Shown here: piece by piece, positions 49,958 to 60,756 of the stretch
Layout: every line of letters begins with the position of its first letter
Position numbering within the stretch: the first letter of the stretch is position 1
Assembly: GCA_015680685.1 (NCBI GenBank)
Contig: MNCI01024940.1
Coordinates: 164,334 to 228,333, forward strand
Direction of reading: 5' to 3'
From: Gnetum montanum
Taxonomy: Eukaryota > Streptophyta > Gnetopsida > Gnetales > Gnetaceae
Length of the DNA stretch: 64,000 bases
Made by a program: the position numbers and the translations under genes
The notes under the pieces: model-generated
Database searches by the model: none
Seen by the model: only the letters and a program-made list of their open reading frames with translations
Told to the model about the DNA's origin: nothing

Positions 49958-49965
49958 TATAAAAA
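49958..49965 (+). promoter_or_regulatory. TATA box of antisense gene
   Basis: TATAAAAA in a GGGCTATAAAAAGGGG context on the plus strand. It lies about 230 bp before the first in-frame ATG of exon 1 (50189). It implies a start near 49990 and a 5' UTR containing the GCGTAGACGCC repeats. A long open frame crosses the box, but the promoter reading is preferred because the downstream exon structure is strong. Confidence 0.5.
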
Positions 49966-50027
49966 GGGGAAAAGGAACTTCATTTTTCATTTGCATTCCA
50001 AGCGTGAGCGTGAACTGTGGCCGAACC

Positions 50028-50184
50028 CCAGCGTAGACGCCGAGCGAAACCCCAGTGTAAACACCGAGCCAAACCCCAGCGTAGACGCCGAGCGAAACCC
50101 CAGCGTAGACGTCGAGCCAAACCCCAACGTAGATGCCAACCCAAACCCCCACGTAGACGCCAAGAGAGAACATAGCGTAAATGC
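50028..50184 (+). repeat. 24-bp repeat in antisense gene leader
   Basis: Five to six units of AACCCCAGCGTAGACGCCGA plus GCGA (24 bp). Read in frame they give NPSVDAER/NPSVDAEP. They probably lie in the 5' UTR upstream of the ATG at 50189, or encode an N-terminal repeat if translation starts earlier. They carry the GCGTAGACGC motif found in the LTR and the gag leader. Confidence 0.75.
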
Positions 50185-50188
50185 CGAG

Positions 50189-53100
50189 ATGGGCAGAGGC
50201 AAGGAAATAGACAACCGAGGAAGAAAAGGGGTAGAGTTGATGTTCGCGGAGGAGAGCGAGGTGATGCTGCAGGGCCTACCCCGCCCGAGTCTTCCCGTAT
50301 CGCCTGGATCTTCCAGCAAGTAGGCTCTTGACCCTATTTTTGCTTATTTTTCCGCGTCTATTTTTTGCAGTGTAGACAGTTAGCATATAGGATTTTGTGT
50401 ATACACTGAGCGTAAAGGGTTCAGGGTGTTGTACCGGCATAGACGCCGTGCGTGTTGTTTTCAGCATAGACTGTCACGGCTTTGTTTTTCGGTGTTCAGC
50501 ATAGATGATTGTCGGTGTATACGCTCAGCGTATACGCCGAGCGTAGACACTTGTACTTGCTTCTGGCGTAGATGGTCTACGCTCGGCATATACGCCGAGG
50601 GTTTCCACAGCGTATACGCTGAGCGTAAGTTGGATATTTCGCAACGTAAACCTGTACGGTGCAAACTCTTGTATTATGTAAGGCGTAGACATTTTTTAGC
50701 GTGTACGCCCAGCGTATACGCCGAGCGTAACTGTTTATCTCTACGCCCACCGTATACGCCGAGCGTAACTGTTTGCATATACACCCAGCGTATATGCCGA
50801 GCGTAATAGTTAGAAAAATTTTCCGCGAATGTCTATTTTTCAAAGTGAGGTTTCCAGTATGATTAACCTTTGGGGTTTTTTTAATGGTTTGCAGGGACGT
50901 TGAACCTCCCCTTCTAGTGTTTGAGCTAGTTGGGGTGTTGACACGGTTTGGTCCCATTGAGGGCGGTGATCCGACCGCAGACTTAACCATTGAGAAAAAT
51001 GGGGTCTAGTTTCAGGATGGGGCCTGCAAATTTTTGGCCTTCATACTAGACCATTTTAGGGTTGTGATTTGGTCCCACCTAGGCGAGGATGCGGCGCGGA
51101 GCATCATCAAGGCCATGTTACCTGGTGCAACGGAGGGTGTTAGAATATTTATGGACGATATTGATGAAGGGCCACTTGTCACCGAGGGTGTTCCCCCTGG
51201 TGGTCCAAAATCTACCCGTCCATTGACGCGTGTGTGGGACCGGCTACCGCGGGGGCCCAACTATATCAACGACACATTATTTCTAGCTGGCCACGCACAC
51301 ACCTTGTTTCAAAATCCTCTCGGCTCAGTATACCGGGTAGAAAGGTAATTTCATTTTTAGATCTAGTTGTTCCTCTTTTTTTTTATATTCAAATATTTGC
51401 TCTTGTTTTAACACATGTTTTCACCTTTCCGTAGGCCAAAAGTTACGAAAGAAGGGGCCTACGCAGGCGATGATGGGCTTGCATTGGCGCGCATGGCTTT
51501 GGAGGTGTTCATGGTTGGCCCCACTCTTCGCGGGGCTATTTTGGCCCACACTAGTGGTGCCATGAAGCACTTCCACAAGAAATTTTCTAAGGCATTTGCA
51601 TAATGCACCACGCATGGATGGTTGCACGCCGACTGGTCCCCTGATGGACCAATTTTCCCATCTGCTTCTAATCTGGGCGAAACCTCAAAGTCTAACACGG
51701 AGAGTAAGTGACAATTTTTTCTAGATGTCGTGATGTGTTTGTTCAATTACCGAGTGTTAAACTAATGCGAGGGTTTTGGATTTGTTTCTACAGCTGGCAC
51801 TACCTTTGGCGGGGATTCTGTTGTAACCGGGCGGACTGAAGCGACTCTCTCCATGAAATTCGGTGAAACCGTTGCCGCCCAGAAGTGGTTATGGGTAAAG
51901 GCCCCGTCATCCATTATTGCCTGTCTAGAACATGCCGGCCTCATGGCACTCTTCACGGCCCCTAGCCCAAATGTGTCTATAGCGGAGATGATCGGGATCA
52001 TGGATTCATTTGACAGATCTGTTTCTCGCTATAGCGCTTGTATTAAGGGCATTAAAATAATCTTTGAATTATTGTCCCAATTTTTTGCAGATTTGTTTGG
52101 CGTGCCTACAGGTGCTATAAAGATTGTTTTAGATAGGATGCACAAAGAAATTCAGACGATCTGCGCTTTAGAGGATTGGTTAGGGGTGACAAAGGGCTCC
52201 AAAGGATTTCCAATGCAGGGGAGGACGAAAGTTTTGGAAGTCAACGAGCTCTACCCCTTATTTCGGGCGTGTCTATTTTCGAAGACTCTATTGCAAGTTA
52301 AGAGTCTCGTGGTTGAAGCAATGCAAGTCGTGCGTACTGTTCTAGAGGCTGGTGTGTGCTACAATTGGGCTGAATTCTTAGCATCGGGCATGACTAAAGA
52401 GATAGTGCGGCTGCGTTTGAACATAGACGCTCAGTCTCATTTCACCTTTGCCTTTTTTGCCGGTTATGTTTATCGTTTGGCCGAATTTTTAGTGGTTCGT
52501 GGGGAGGACAGATATGTTTTGCGGGATAGGAATCAGCTATCTCGCCCCTGGGTAAACCACCTATTCGACACGGCTAAGTCCCAGGATGCCCCCGAGGGGA
52601 TTGATGAATCCCTTATAATTACTATGGATGGATCGTCTGGCGCCTCACTTCATACGCATGGTAGTGTAGGGCTAGAACCAGACGAAATGTCCTACACTAC
52701 CAAAAAGGTGGAGCAGGTAGTCAAGGACACAATAGGCAAAGCCAAATCGAAGTTGGCGAAGCGTGACCGCGCAGTTGAGGAGACTAGTGAGATTGAACTG
52801 CCCAAAGTAAAGAGGATTCGATTTAAAATACCTGGTAAACCTCTCATTTTCTTTACTTCGCTTATCTTGCGAATAGTTTGAACGATTAATGGTTGTATGC
52901 GGCTAACTTCATCTGTTTTGTGTTGAGAATTCAAGAGACATGATTTACAGACTATACCTGAGGATGAGGAGTTAACTGACCCGACGGGAGGGACTGAGGT
53001 GCTCGGGGAAGGAACTAGAAACACTGAACCACTAGATGATTAGGCGGAAACTGAAGAGATGTTCGATAATTTTCTCACAGGCAACTTGGACCTTGGAGCC

Positions 53101-54460
53101 CCTCCCACATCCGAGGAGATTGGAGGGAATGGTATGTCTCGTTACTTAGTTGCGTAGCCTAATATATTTTTATCTCATTGTGGATTTTTCGTTTGACTCA
53201 AAGGAGAGCGAGACCATCCCTGAGAAGGAGCCAAAGGTTCCCCCTGAAGTGCCACCAAAGGTCAGCACGTCGCGCCTTGATGGACCTTTTACTTGGATGG
53301 AAATGGCAAGTAAAAGGGATTTCGTAGCTGGTGTGGCCGAGGAGGTTGTCGAGCAAATCGAAGGGATTCATCCTGAAATAGGTATGGGAACATCCAAAGA
53401 TCCTTACTATGTTAGAGTTTGATTCCCAATTTTTTCTGTTCTAATGTTTGTCTTTTCCCTATTGGTAGGTGCCCAACTGAGGTGGGATCCGTCTAAGACT
53501 GTCAACATGGAGATTTTGCCAACACTTTCCCCAGAAATTGAACAAGTTCCCAGACCCGTTTATGAAGAGGTAGCAGAGGGATTTGTTCACAATGCTAAGG
53601 CAGTATGGACATGTAAGCGATCCATCGAGCAATTGTGGCTCCAGATTCAGGCGAAAGAGAAAGAGGTTTCTGAACTAACGGTGGAACGTGACGATCTGAA
53701 GGCCCGGTATGAATTCGCCATAGCCATATTAGACAATGATCGCTCTTGGCGGACCTCCAAGGTCACGTATACGAGGTATTGGAACCTACTCAATCGTCAC
53801 GCAAGATTGATACGGAGACTAGGGGAGCGCAGGGCTCAAATTGAATTGCTGAACACCAAATGCCACGACTGGAAGGCTTTTGCCTCTAAAGTACGCAAAT
53901 GGGGGCAAGATGAGAAGAACCACAAGCACCAGTATAAGAAGTCGCTAAAAGACGTGTCTATTGAGAAGCGATAGTTTGAAATGTTTGTGGAAGGCCTTGG
54001 TCTGTGCTCTGCCTTTGACACATTTGCCCAAAACACAATTGTAGAGATGGAATCCCCTAAACGGCGGATAACAACTGCTTCCGGGGAGGTGTCAGTGGGG
54101 GAGTTCACTTTGAGACGTCCCACCTGGTCAGATGTTGACAAGGGAAAGGCTCTGGCAGATGTTGACTTGGGTCTCGACGGGATAGATTGGGCAAGTGTCC
54201 CAGAAGAGGAAATCCTGCGGTGACTGGAATTTGGCTTGGGGGGATCTCCTATGGTAAGCATTTCATCTTTATGAAGTTAGTTGATTGAATAATGTTTGAA
54301 ATTTTGACATTCACTTATTCTCATGTTGGTTATTTCTCTTTTTTTTTGGTCTTTCGAGGATGAAGGTGGCAGTGAAACTGAAGAAGTTGGCCCCAGTGGA
54401 GCAGAGGCCTCTGACGCTGGCAGGTCCAAGGGGGACGATCATCATGTCCCAGATGTTTAG
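50189..54460 (+). pseudogene. Antisense cargo gene, 8 exons, unknown function
   Basis: Proposed exons: 50189-50319, 50895-51344, 51435-51703, 51794-52834, 52928-53131, 53204-53381, 53469-54253, 54359-54460. All seven introns are GT-AG (575, 90, 90, 93, 72, 87, 105 bp). The phase is continuous at six; intron 5 does not match, which suggests a 1-nt indel or a misplaced site. The product is about 1,050 residues: a long globular part (exons 2-4), an acidic linker, then a probable coiled coil (near IQAKEKEVSELTVERDDLK) and an acidic tail. Stops are at 51007, 51601, 53041, 53972 and 54221; all fit C-to-T at CAG, CAA or CGA. I recognise no family. It runs opposite to gag-pol, inside the PR-RT interval. 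Introns in antisense orientation would survive retrotransposition. It could instead be a later nested insertion. Confidence 0.7.
50395..50810. repeat. GCGTATACGC cluster in intron 1
   Basis: Many copies of the palindrome GCGTATACGC and variants, often as GCGTATACGCCGAGCGTA, within the first intron of the antisense gene. The same motif fills the U3 part of the LTRs. An intronic enhancer role is possible but unproven. Confidence 0.8.
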
Positions 54461-54690
54461 CATTTTAACTCTTAAGTTATTTTGTTTTTTTTGTTTTTCG
54501 ACTCAGATTTATACTGGAACTGTAACTTGAAGATTGTGGAATGAACAGAGACGGTTGATTGTATGTAATAACTATATAAATATTTTTTGTTGATTTTGAG
54601 TTTATCATGAGATAGACATGTAAAAATATTTTGGTTTGTTTTCTGTTTTAAGTGTATTACTGAAATGTGATTATGAAAGTAGAGCGAAAA
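54461..54690. other. 3' region of antisense gene
   Basis: T-rich sequence after the TAG at 54458-54460, probably the 3' UTR of the antisense gene. It includes the AT-rich stretch TAATAACTATATAAATATTT near 54567-54587, as in plant polyadenylation regions. No gene is seen. Confidence 0.4.
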
Positions 54691-54960
54691 GCATGTACTA
54701 GTTTATGGCCATTTCGGGCCCCATGCGTAGTTTATGGCCATTTTGGGCCCTATGCGTAGTTTATGGCCATTTCGGGCTCCATGCGTAGTTTATGGCCATT
54801 TCGGGCCCCATACGTAGTTTATGGCCATTTCGGGCCCCATGCGTAGTTTATGGCCATTTTGGGCCCTATGCGTAGTTTATGGCCATTTCAGGCCCCATGC
54901 ATAGTTTATAGCCATTTCGGGCCCCATACGTAGTTTATGGCTATTTCGGGCCCCTTGTGT
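54690..54960. repeat. AGTTTATGGCC 29-bp array
   Basis: About nine units of AGTTTATGGCCATTTCGGGC plus CCCATGCGT (29 bp), highly regular. They follow the 3' end of the antisense gene and share the AGTTTA core with the other arrays. Confidence 0.9.
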
Positions 54961-55019
54961 AATCGGAAAATGTTTTGGAGGATGTGGATAGATTTCTCGG
55001 TCAAACGATCATTGCTGAT

Positions 55020-55195
55020 CGTGGCTAGTTTTATGTCTTTTTGGACATGATAGTTTAGTGTCATTTCGGACTGGGAGTGGCATTTAATTGTTTTTCCTGT
55101 TTTATCGTAGTTTAGTGTCATTTCGGACATGTTATAGTTTAACGTCATTTCGGACTTTTTGTAGTTTAACGTCATTTCGGACTAGGAGTGATAGT
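55020..55195. repeat. AGTTTAGTGTCATTTCGGAC array
   Basis: Five to six units of AGTTTARYGTCATTTCGGAC with variable spacers (25-32 bp). They lie between the antisense gene and the end of protease. The CATTTCGG segment matches the 54690 array, so the two are probably related. Confidence 0.85.
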
Positions 55196-55375
55196 ATCAT
55201 TTTAGTAGTTTTTTGATTTTTTTTGTTTTAATGTTAGACGATGTTTCAATAGGTATGATTCGGTATTCAGCTTTCCCTTCGCTGATTACGTTAAACGGTA
55301 ATTCGGCCCAAGGGACTTCTGATGGAATGTCTTTCGTGTTAGCGTTTTCAGATATTTCAGTGTCCGTGGGGAGCT

Positions 55376-56263
55376 CTATATTAGCTTCTGCTTGAGGAGG
55401 TACAGGCGTTTCTGTTTGAGGAGGCTTTGTTCCATGTCAGAAGATTTACTGCTTACCGATGGTTGCGGATTCTCGTTATTTTGGCTAGGTTTTTCCAGTT
55501 CGACTTCCGAGCCTTGGTCCATGTCCATATGCGACGAGATAATAGGAGTAGTTGCTTCACCGCGTATGACGATTTCTCCGCCTTCATAAGGTAGGCGAAT
55601 TTCTTGATGTATAGGCGAGGAGACAGCTCTCAATTGGGCTAACCAAGGTCTTCCCAGTATTAGGTTGAACCCCGGCATCTCATCCACCACTAGGAAATCG
55701 GCAGACATTGGGAATTCATCTCCCGCTATGAAGTTTAAGGTTATTGTGCCTTTCACCATTACGCATGACCCACTGAATGACCTTAAACATGTAGTCATGG
55801 TTGGTTTAAGTAGTTCAGTAAGTCCTAGTTATTCAATGGTGTGGTACGACACAACGTTTGTCGTAGCTCCATTGTCTACATGGACCCTCTGTATTTTAAA
55901 CTGGTTTATACAGATGGTTATAAACATGGGGGCTATTGTTACCTCCCCCGTTTTCTTATCCACCTTGATGTTGTCATCATGAAAACTTAGTGGCTTAGGA
56001 GTAGTCCCGCGAGGTGAGAACATCACCGCATGGATGGAGGGTTCGTTTGGGGGTAAGTCCTCACTCACCGGGATTGACATTAACATGTGTACTAGAGCTT
56101 CCAGATGTGTTTGAGATGTTAGGACTAAATCATACAAGCTCAGTGAAGTGTTCTTTTGTTTTAATGTTTGTGTGACTTGTGTCAAGGCAACTAAAAGGTT
56201 TTCACTATTGGGGGTGTTTCTATTGATCCCGACTAGATCCATTGGACCCAACAATTTTATCTC
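55376..56263 (-). pseudogene. Retroviral-type aspartic protease domain
   Basis: This continues in the gag frame. The catalytic turn is VDNGATTNVV near 55855-55885. The D-N-G form in place of D-S/T-G is used in several plant Ty3 elements. The second half holds FLVVDEMPGFNLILGRPWL and GGEIVIRGE, typical of the retropepsin C-terminal part. A TAA at about 55829 splits it; CAA is a plausible ancestor. Past about 55440 a shifted frame stays open to about 55210 with acidic and proline-rich sequence. A small indel or the start of the PR-RT intron may therefore lie there. It would release gag and pol proteins during particle maturation. Confidence 0.8.
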
Positions 56264-59200
56264 TCATTTCGTTAGCTTTTCAGTTTCCAGAGCTGTCACT
56301 TTAGATGATTCATGTCTTTCAGACGACTCACCTTTGTTGCATGTGCCTGGTTGATCGTTAGATGATGACATGGGTATAGAGTTTAGGGGAGTGGGCTTAG
56401 GTGCCCCTAGAGCTAGCCATTGGCTCTCTTTCTCCAAACGTTCTCGTGTAAGCCTATCTGCTAGGCGTTCTCGTGTGTCACGCAGAGATGGAGTTGACCT
56501 CAGAGTCTGGGATTGCCCAGGAACCTTTACGACGTAGGGAGCTGGACGGGGCTGTGCGTACGATTGGGCAGGAGTTTGCACTGGTAGCCTGATGACGTAC
56601 GGGGTTGTTTTTTGCGGAGGGTGGGCCTCTGTCATTGCAACAGCGGGTGGTACTCGAACTACGAAAGGGGTAGGCTGAGAGTGAGGGGTTGGTGTACCTG
56701 CGGGGTTAGCCGGAGGGATGCGCACTATGTACGGTTGTTGGCGCATCATGACGTTAGAGGTGGGTATGGTGGAGGGCACTCGGATTACGAATGGCCGCTG
56801 CAGGTTGTGAGGTGATTGAGGTGCAGAGTTAGCAGGAGGGATCTGAACCACGAATGGTTTGTTAGATGTTTCTTTTTTGTTTTTGGGATGGATGGTGTTG
56901 ATGCGGGATGTGTTGGAGTCATCATCACAATAGATCGAGGTAATTACGTACGGTGTCTCTTTAGCGTTCAGGGGGTCCTTATACACCCCCATGGTCTAGT
57001 TTTGCGGTTGGACGGGGTTAGCCCCATCAAAAGTGATCTTGCCATCATCGATCATCCTTTGGATGTCCTACTTCAGGGTGAAGCAGTAATCCGTTCCATG
57101 CCCGTTGCGTTGGTGATAGTCGTAGAAGCGATCTATCCTGAATCCTTTGGGCACGGGCGGCTCATCCGGCGTGGCCAGGCTTGGGTTCTATATGAGTTGA
57201 CAGAACCGGTCATGTCTTTGGATAGCCGCTAGGGACAATTGCTTGTATTGCATCAATCCAGCCTTTAAGAGTTGGTCAAAGAGTTGGGATGGCTTCATCG
57301 GTAAAGGCGTGTACTGAGAGGGTTCCTTCCTCTCGAAGTTACACGTACGGTTCATTGGGTTTTGTGGTGACAACTTTGAGGCTGTTGTGGGAGCGGGCTG
57401 ATAGTAGTTAGTGGGGGGAATGGGTTGTTTGTATTGATGTGTGGTGTTTGTTTGCTGTGCCCCCGCTATTGCTGCTATAGTAGCCTTGGCCTTTTCTTTG
57501 TCTTTCTTAGTGTGTTGGTTTCTGAAGGCCAGGTACGTAGGGTCGTTGCTGTTTTGAGTAGCTTCCTCTATGTTTTTGATTTGTTCAAATGCTTGATTCA
57601 GATCGTGTGCATTGAGGTAATACAATTTGGATTTGAAGAAGTCATTGACAACCCCTTTCAGTATCATGAGCAGATAGGTTTGAGAGATTGGGTCATGCAA
57701 CTCGTTGAGAGCTGCGCTCCATCTCTGAATGAACTTCTACACCGGTTCGAGCGGTGCCTACCTGATCTGCATAAGGCTGTCCAGTGTTGCTTCGGGTTTC
57801 AAGTTATACTTGAACCTAGTCACAAACTGGCGTAGAAGATCGTCTAGGGAAAGGATGGAATTCCTGGGCAAGGCTCGGTACCAGTCGAGTGCCCTTCCCG
57901 CGAGGGACATGGGGAACACTCGCAGTATGGAGTGGGGCCATGCCTGAAGGAGTGCATACTCTAATCTGAACATGATGAGGTGGGCGTTGGGATCTGTCTC
58001 GCCGTTATACTTAGTCAGCATTGGAAGGGGGATACCCTTGGGCAAAGTCAATGGCGGGACAGAGGAGCTGATAGGGTCATCATTGTAGAAATATACTACT
58101 TTCAGCTCTCCATTAGCGATGGTTTTAAGGCGCTTTACCTCATCTGTTAATTCTTGCATCAATTTTTTAGCGTCTGCCCAATCTTGGGTGCTCAGTGAAG
58201 CTACAGGCTGGGGGTGCAGGGCTGCATACTAGCTAGATTGCTAGGTCACAAGTGGGAAAGCCGAAGGCTGGGTGATCGGCGGTTATGCCTGTGGGTAGTT
58301 AACGGCAGGCGGTGCTAAGGCTGAGATGTTAAAAGGAAAATGTTGTGGTTGTTGTTGTTGCTATAGCTGGAGCTGTGCTTGAGGAGCAGTGATCGGGGGG
58401 ATTGCGTGGGGCAGGACATGGTGATGGGGAATTTGATGTTATGACGCCCCCTTTGCTGGCCATTGTCCCACTACGTTGTATACGGGGACTCCCTGTTGGG
58501 TTGGGGCTGTTTGGGGAGTTGTATGCGTCTGGATATGGGGTATGAAGTGAGCTGATGTAGACGCAGGGATCACATGTGGCATCCCAATCACGCGAGGTGG
58601 GAACGTTGGTCCCATGCCATCATGAGGAGGCGGTGTTTGTGAGGATGGGCCCATAGCTGCATTAGGGGTAACTGTTAGAGGGAAGGTGTGAGGTTGGGAA
58701 TCGCTCGGGAGCGGAATGTGTATGAGTGCAGGCGTTTCCGGTGGTGGCATCTGAACTTGGGCGAGTCTAGGGTGTTGTACGGACAAGGCTTCCCCTGTCC
58801 TGGGATGGAAAATGGGGTTCATTTGTGCTTGGGGGCTCAAGGTGTAGTATGAGTTTCCCTACTCAGATTGGGCAGTGAACTCATCTTCTTCCTCTGGCTA
58901 AGGCTCTAGCATGGGTTGGTCCAATGACTGGCTCCTGTGCAGAAGGAGCTGAGTGAAGAGCTCCGAGAATTGTTCTGGAATCGGGATTATGTCATATGGG
59001 GAAGGGATGAACTCGTGTCCTCTCCTGTAAAAGAGTTAGAATTGTCTCTTTACTTCGATTTCAACCCGATCCATTGCCAGGACGGCTTGCATCTTAATGT
59101 AGATGAAGTTATACTCGTCTTGGGTTATAACGTTAGCGGCTGGATCTCTTCCTTGTAACCTCAAAGACCGACGGGGCCCCATTGTGGATTGCCCTCCCAA

Positions 59201-59287
59201 ATGTGGTGTGATAGACTGCTGGGCAGCCATGGTGTATGAGATGTCAATGTTCTGGGTAGTGGCAGCAGTGGTGTTTATGGGATTCAT
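56264..59287 (-). pseudogene. gag with many in-frame stops
   Basis: A single frame of about 1,000 codons from the ATG at 59287, joined without a shift to protease. The N-terminal part is rich in Pro, Gln and His. The capsid-like retrotransposon gag domain lies at about 57760-58100 (YNGETDPNAHLIMFRLE, GRALDWYRALP, LDDLLRQFVTRF). A zinc-knuckle-like segment near 57085-57130 reads YHQRNGHGTDYC; the first expected Cys appears changed. A proline-rich region with six PYVVRVP-like repeats follows (56490-56870). About 14 stops are seen, for example at 59036, 58439, 57758, 57188 and 56264. All fit C-to-T changes in CAG, CAA or CGA codons. Confidence 0.85.
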
Positions 59288-59314
59288 GATGATAGATCGT
59301 GTGTGCAAAACGGT

Positions 59315-59611
59315 CTTAGTGTAAACGCTAAGTGTTCAGCGTAAACGCTGGTCAGTGTGCAGCGTAAACACTAAGTATGTAGCATAGACGCTGGTCTTCG
59401 GGCAGCATAGATGCTGGAGTAAGTGTGCAGCGTAGACGCTGGCAGGTTGACAGCGTAGATGCTAGTATTTCTGATCGCAGCGCAGACGCTGGAAGATTGA
59501 CAGTGTAGACGCTGAGAATCGGGTTTAAATAGGGCAGTGAAAAATGCTGATGAGCGTAGACGCTGATGAGCGTAGATGCTGAGGAGCGTACAGTCAAGTT
59601 GTTTAAGTGAA
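59315..59611. repeat. GCGTAGACGCTG repeats in element leader
   Basis: Repeats of GCGTAGACGCTG and GCGTAAACGCTG with spacers of 10-30 bp, in the untranslated leader between PBS and gag. They belong to the same motif family as the LTR arrays. Frames through them have no recognisable product. Confidence 0.8.
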
Positions 59612-59630
59612 GGCCCTCCTTCTAGCGCCA
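59612..59630 (-). other. Primer-binding site
   Basis: The minus strand reads TGGCGCTAGAAGGAGGGCC five bases after the LTR end GGTACA. TGG is the complement of a tRNA CCA end, as expected for a PBS. I have not assigned the tRNA. Confidence 0.7.
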
Positions 59631-59635
59631 ATTTC

Positions 59636-60756
59636 TGTACCATCCGAAATCATCGGTCCACGGCTAGAAGGAAAAACAGAGACCGTAGGATCGCAGGATG
59701 GGCACAGATGACCCTACCTTCACCTGAGGACGAGCTGGAATGCACGAAGGTAGGGTACCTTGGGTGGTCCACACGCGGATCAAACAAGGATTTCCCTAAG
59801 TGCCACCGAAGTGTTATACGCTGGGTTATACGTAAACTATGTAACGGGAGTAAAAAGGAGCGAACAATGAAAATAGGGCGTAAACAAAGTATAAACGGCG
59901 TAACAGTGAAAGCAGGGCGTAACAGCATAAACGGGGCGTATACAGCGTAAACAGTGTGAACAGGGCGTAGACAGCGTAAACAGAGCGTAAAGCGTAAACA
60001 GGGTTTGAACAGGGCGTCAAGCATAAACAGCGTAAACATAACGTAGACAGCGTAAAGCGTAAACGAGCGTAAACAGTGTAAACAAGTTTAAACAGCGTAG
60101 ACAAATGTAAACGGCGTAAACAATGTGAGCGTAAATGGAATGTAACTTGTAACAATGATGCTTGTAAGAAAATAGTTTTCAAGGTACCGGTCTTAACATA
60201 GTTGTGCGTGTACACAAGGCAGACATAAAGCCCCAGTGGGTGCAGGGGGGTGGCTGGTTCGCACGGTAGGTGGAGCGTAGTGACTATGCTCAGGGTACAG
60301 GACTTCCAGTGTAGAGGGTTTTAGGCTCTAGTTTGCAGCATAATTGCTCTTGGTTCTGCTCTCCTAAATTTTTGCTGACCTTGAAAACGTGGAAAACTGG
60401 GCTTTTTATAGGGGAAGGGTTACCGAGAAAATCGGGTTGGGAGACACATGGCGTGTTGACCGAGTTCGTACAATTTAGAAACATGGTGTATGTTGGGCAT
60501 ATACGCTACATCAGGCCAGCGTATACGCCGGAAGTATATGCTGGACTTGCTGGGTGTGTAAACTTGGATGGATGCTGGCATATATGCTGGGCGTATACGC
60601 TGATGAATGCTGGCGTATACGCTGGGGCGTATACGCTGATGGATGTTGGCGTATACGCTGGGCGTATACGCTGATGGATGCTGGCATATACGCCTATGGA
60701 TGCTGGCGTATAAGCTGGGGTATACGCCTATGGATGCTGGCGTATACGCCTATGGA
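59636..60756 (-). repeat. 5' LTR (right), truncated
   Basis: It aligns with the left LTR from TGTACCATCC through the GCGTAAAC region, the TATA box and the GCGTATACGC cluster (60490-60750), then stops. It lacks about 260 bp of the U3 5' end present on the left and joins spacer at GAGAGCACTTCC. No target-site duplication can be checked. Confidence 0.85.
60402..60411 (-). promoter_or_regulatory. TATA box of 5' LTR
   Basis: CTATAAAAAG on the minus strand, identical to the copy in the left LTR. It would drive the genomic RNA with its start near 60375. The GCGTATACGC cluster lies directly upstream and survives the truncation. Confidence 0.65.

Larger units (their letters stand above)
43201..60756 (-). 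mobile_element. Ty3/gypsy Tat-like LTR retrotransposon
   Basis: An element of about 17.6 kb inserted in the rDNA spacer. Element order, right to left: 5' LTR (truncated), PBS, leader, gag-protease, interval with an opposite-strand gene, RT, RNase H, second RNase H, integrase, tandem-repeat 3' UTR, PPT, 3' LTR. The second RNase H domain between the first and the integrase is the hallmark of the Tat clade, which includes the giant Ogre elements. Left and right LTRs differ by roughly 9% over the first 280 bp by eye, mostly transitions, so the insertion is old. Coding frames carry many stops and the element is presumably inactive. The right end lost part of the LTR together with host spacer. Confidence 0.9.

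Noticed and set aside
49874-50188. Upstream extension of the antisense exon 1 frame
   Set aside because: It crosses a strong TATA box and a 24-bp repeat. The first ATG after the likely transcription start (50189) is preferred, though an earlier start is not excluded.
46042-59287. Reassigned stop codons (TAA/TAG read as Gln) or stop-removing RNA editing
   Set aside because: TGA and a Trp-site TAG also occur, and rRNA genes nearby show the same C-to-T bias. Methylation decay explains all of it.
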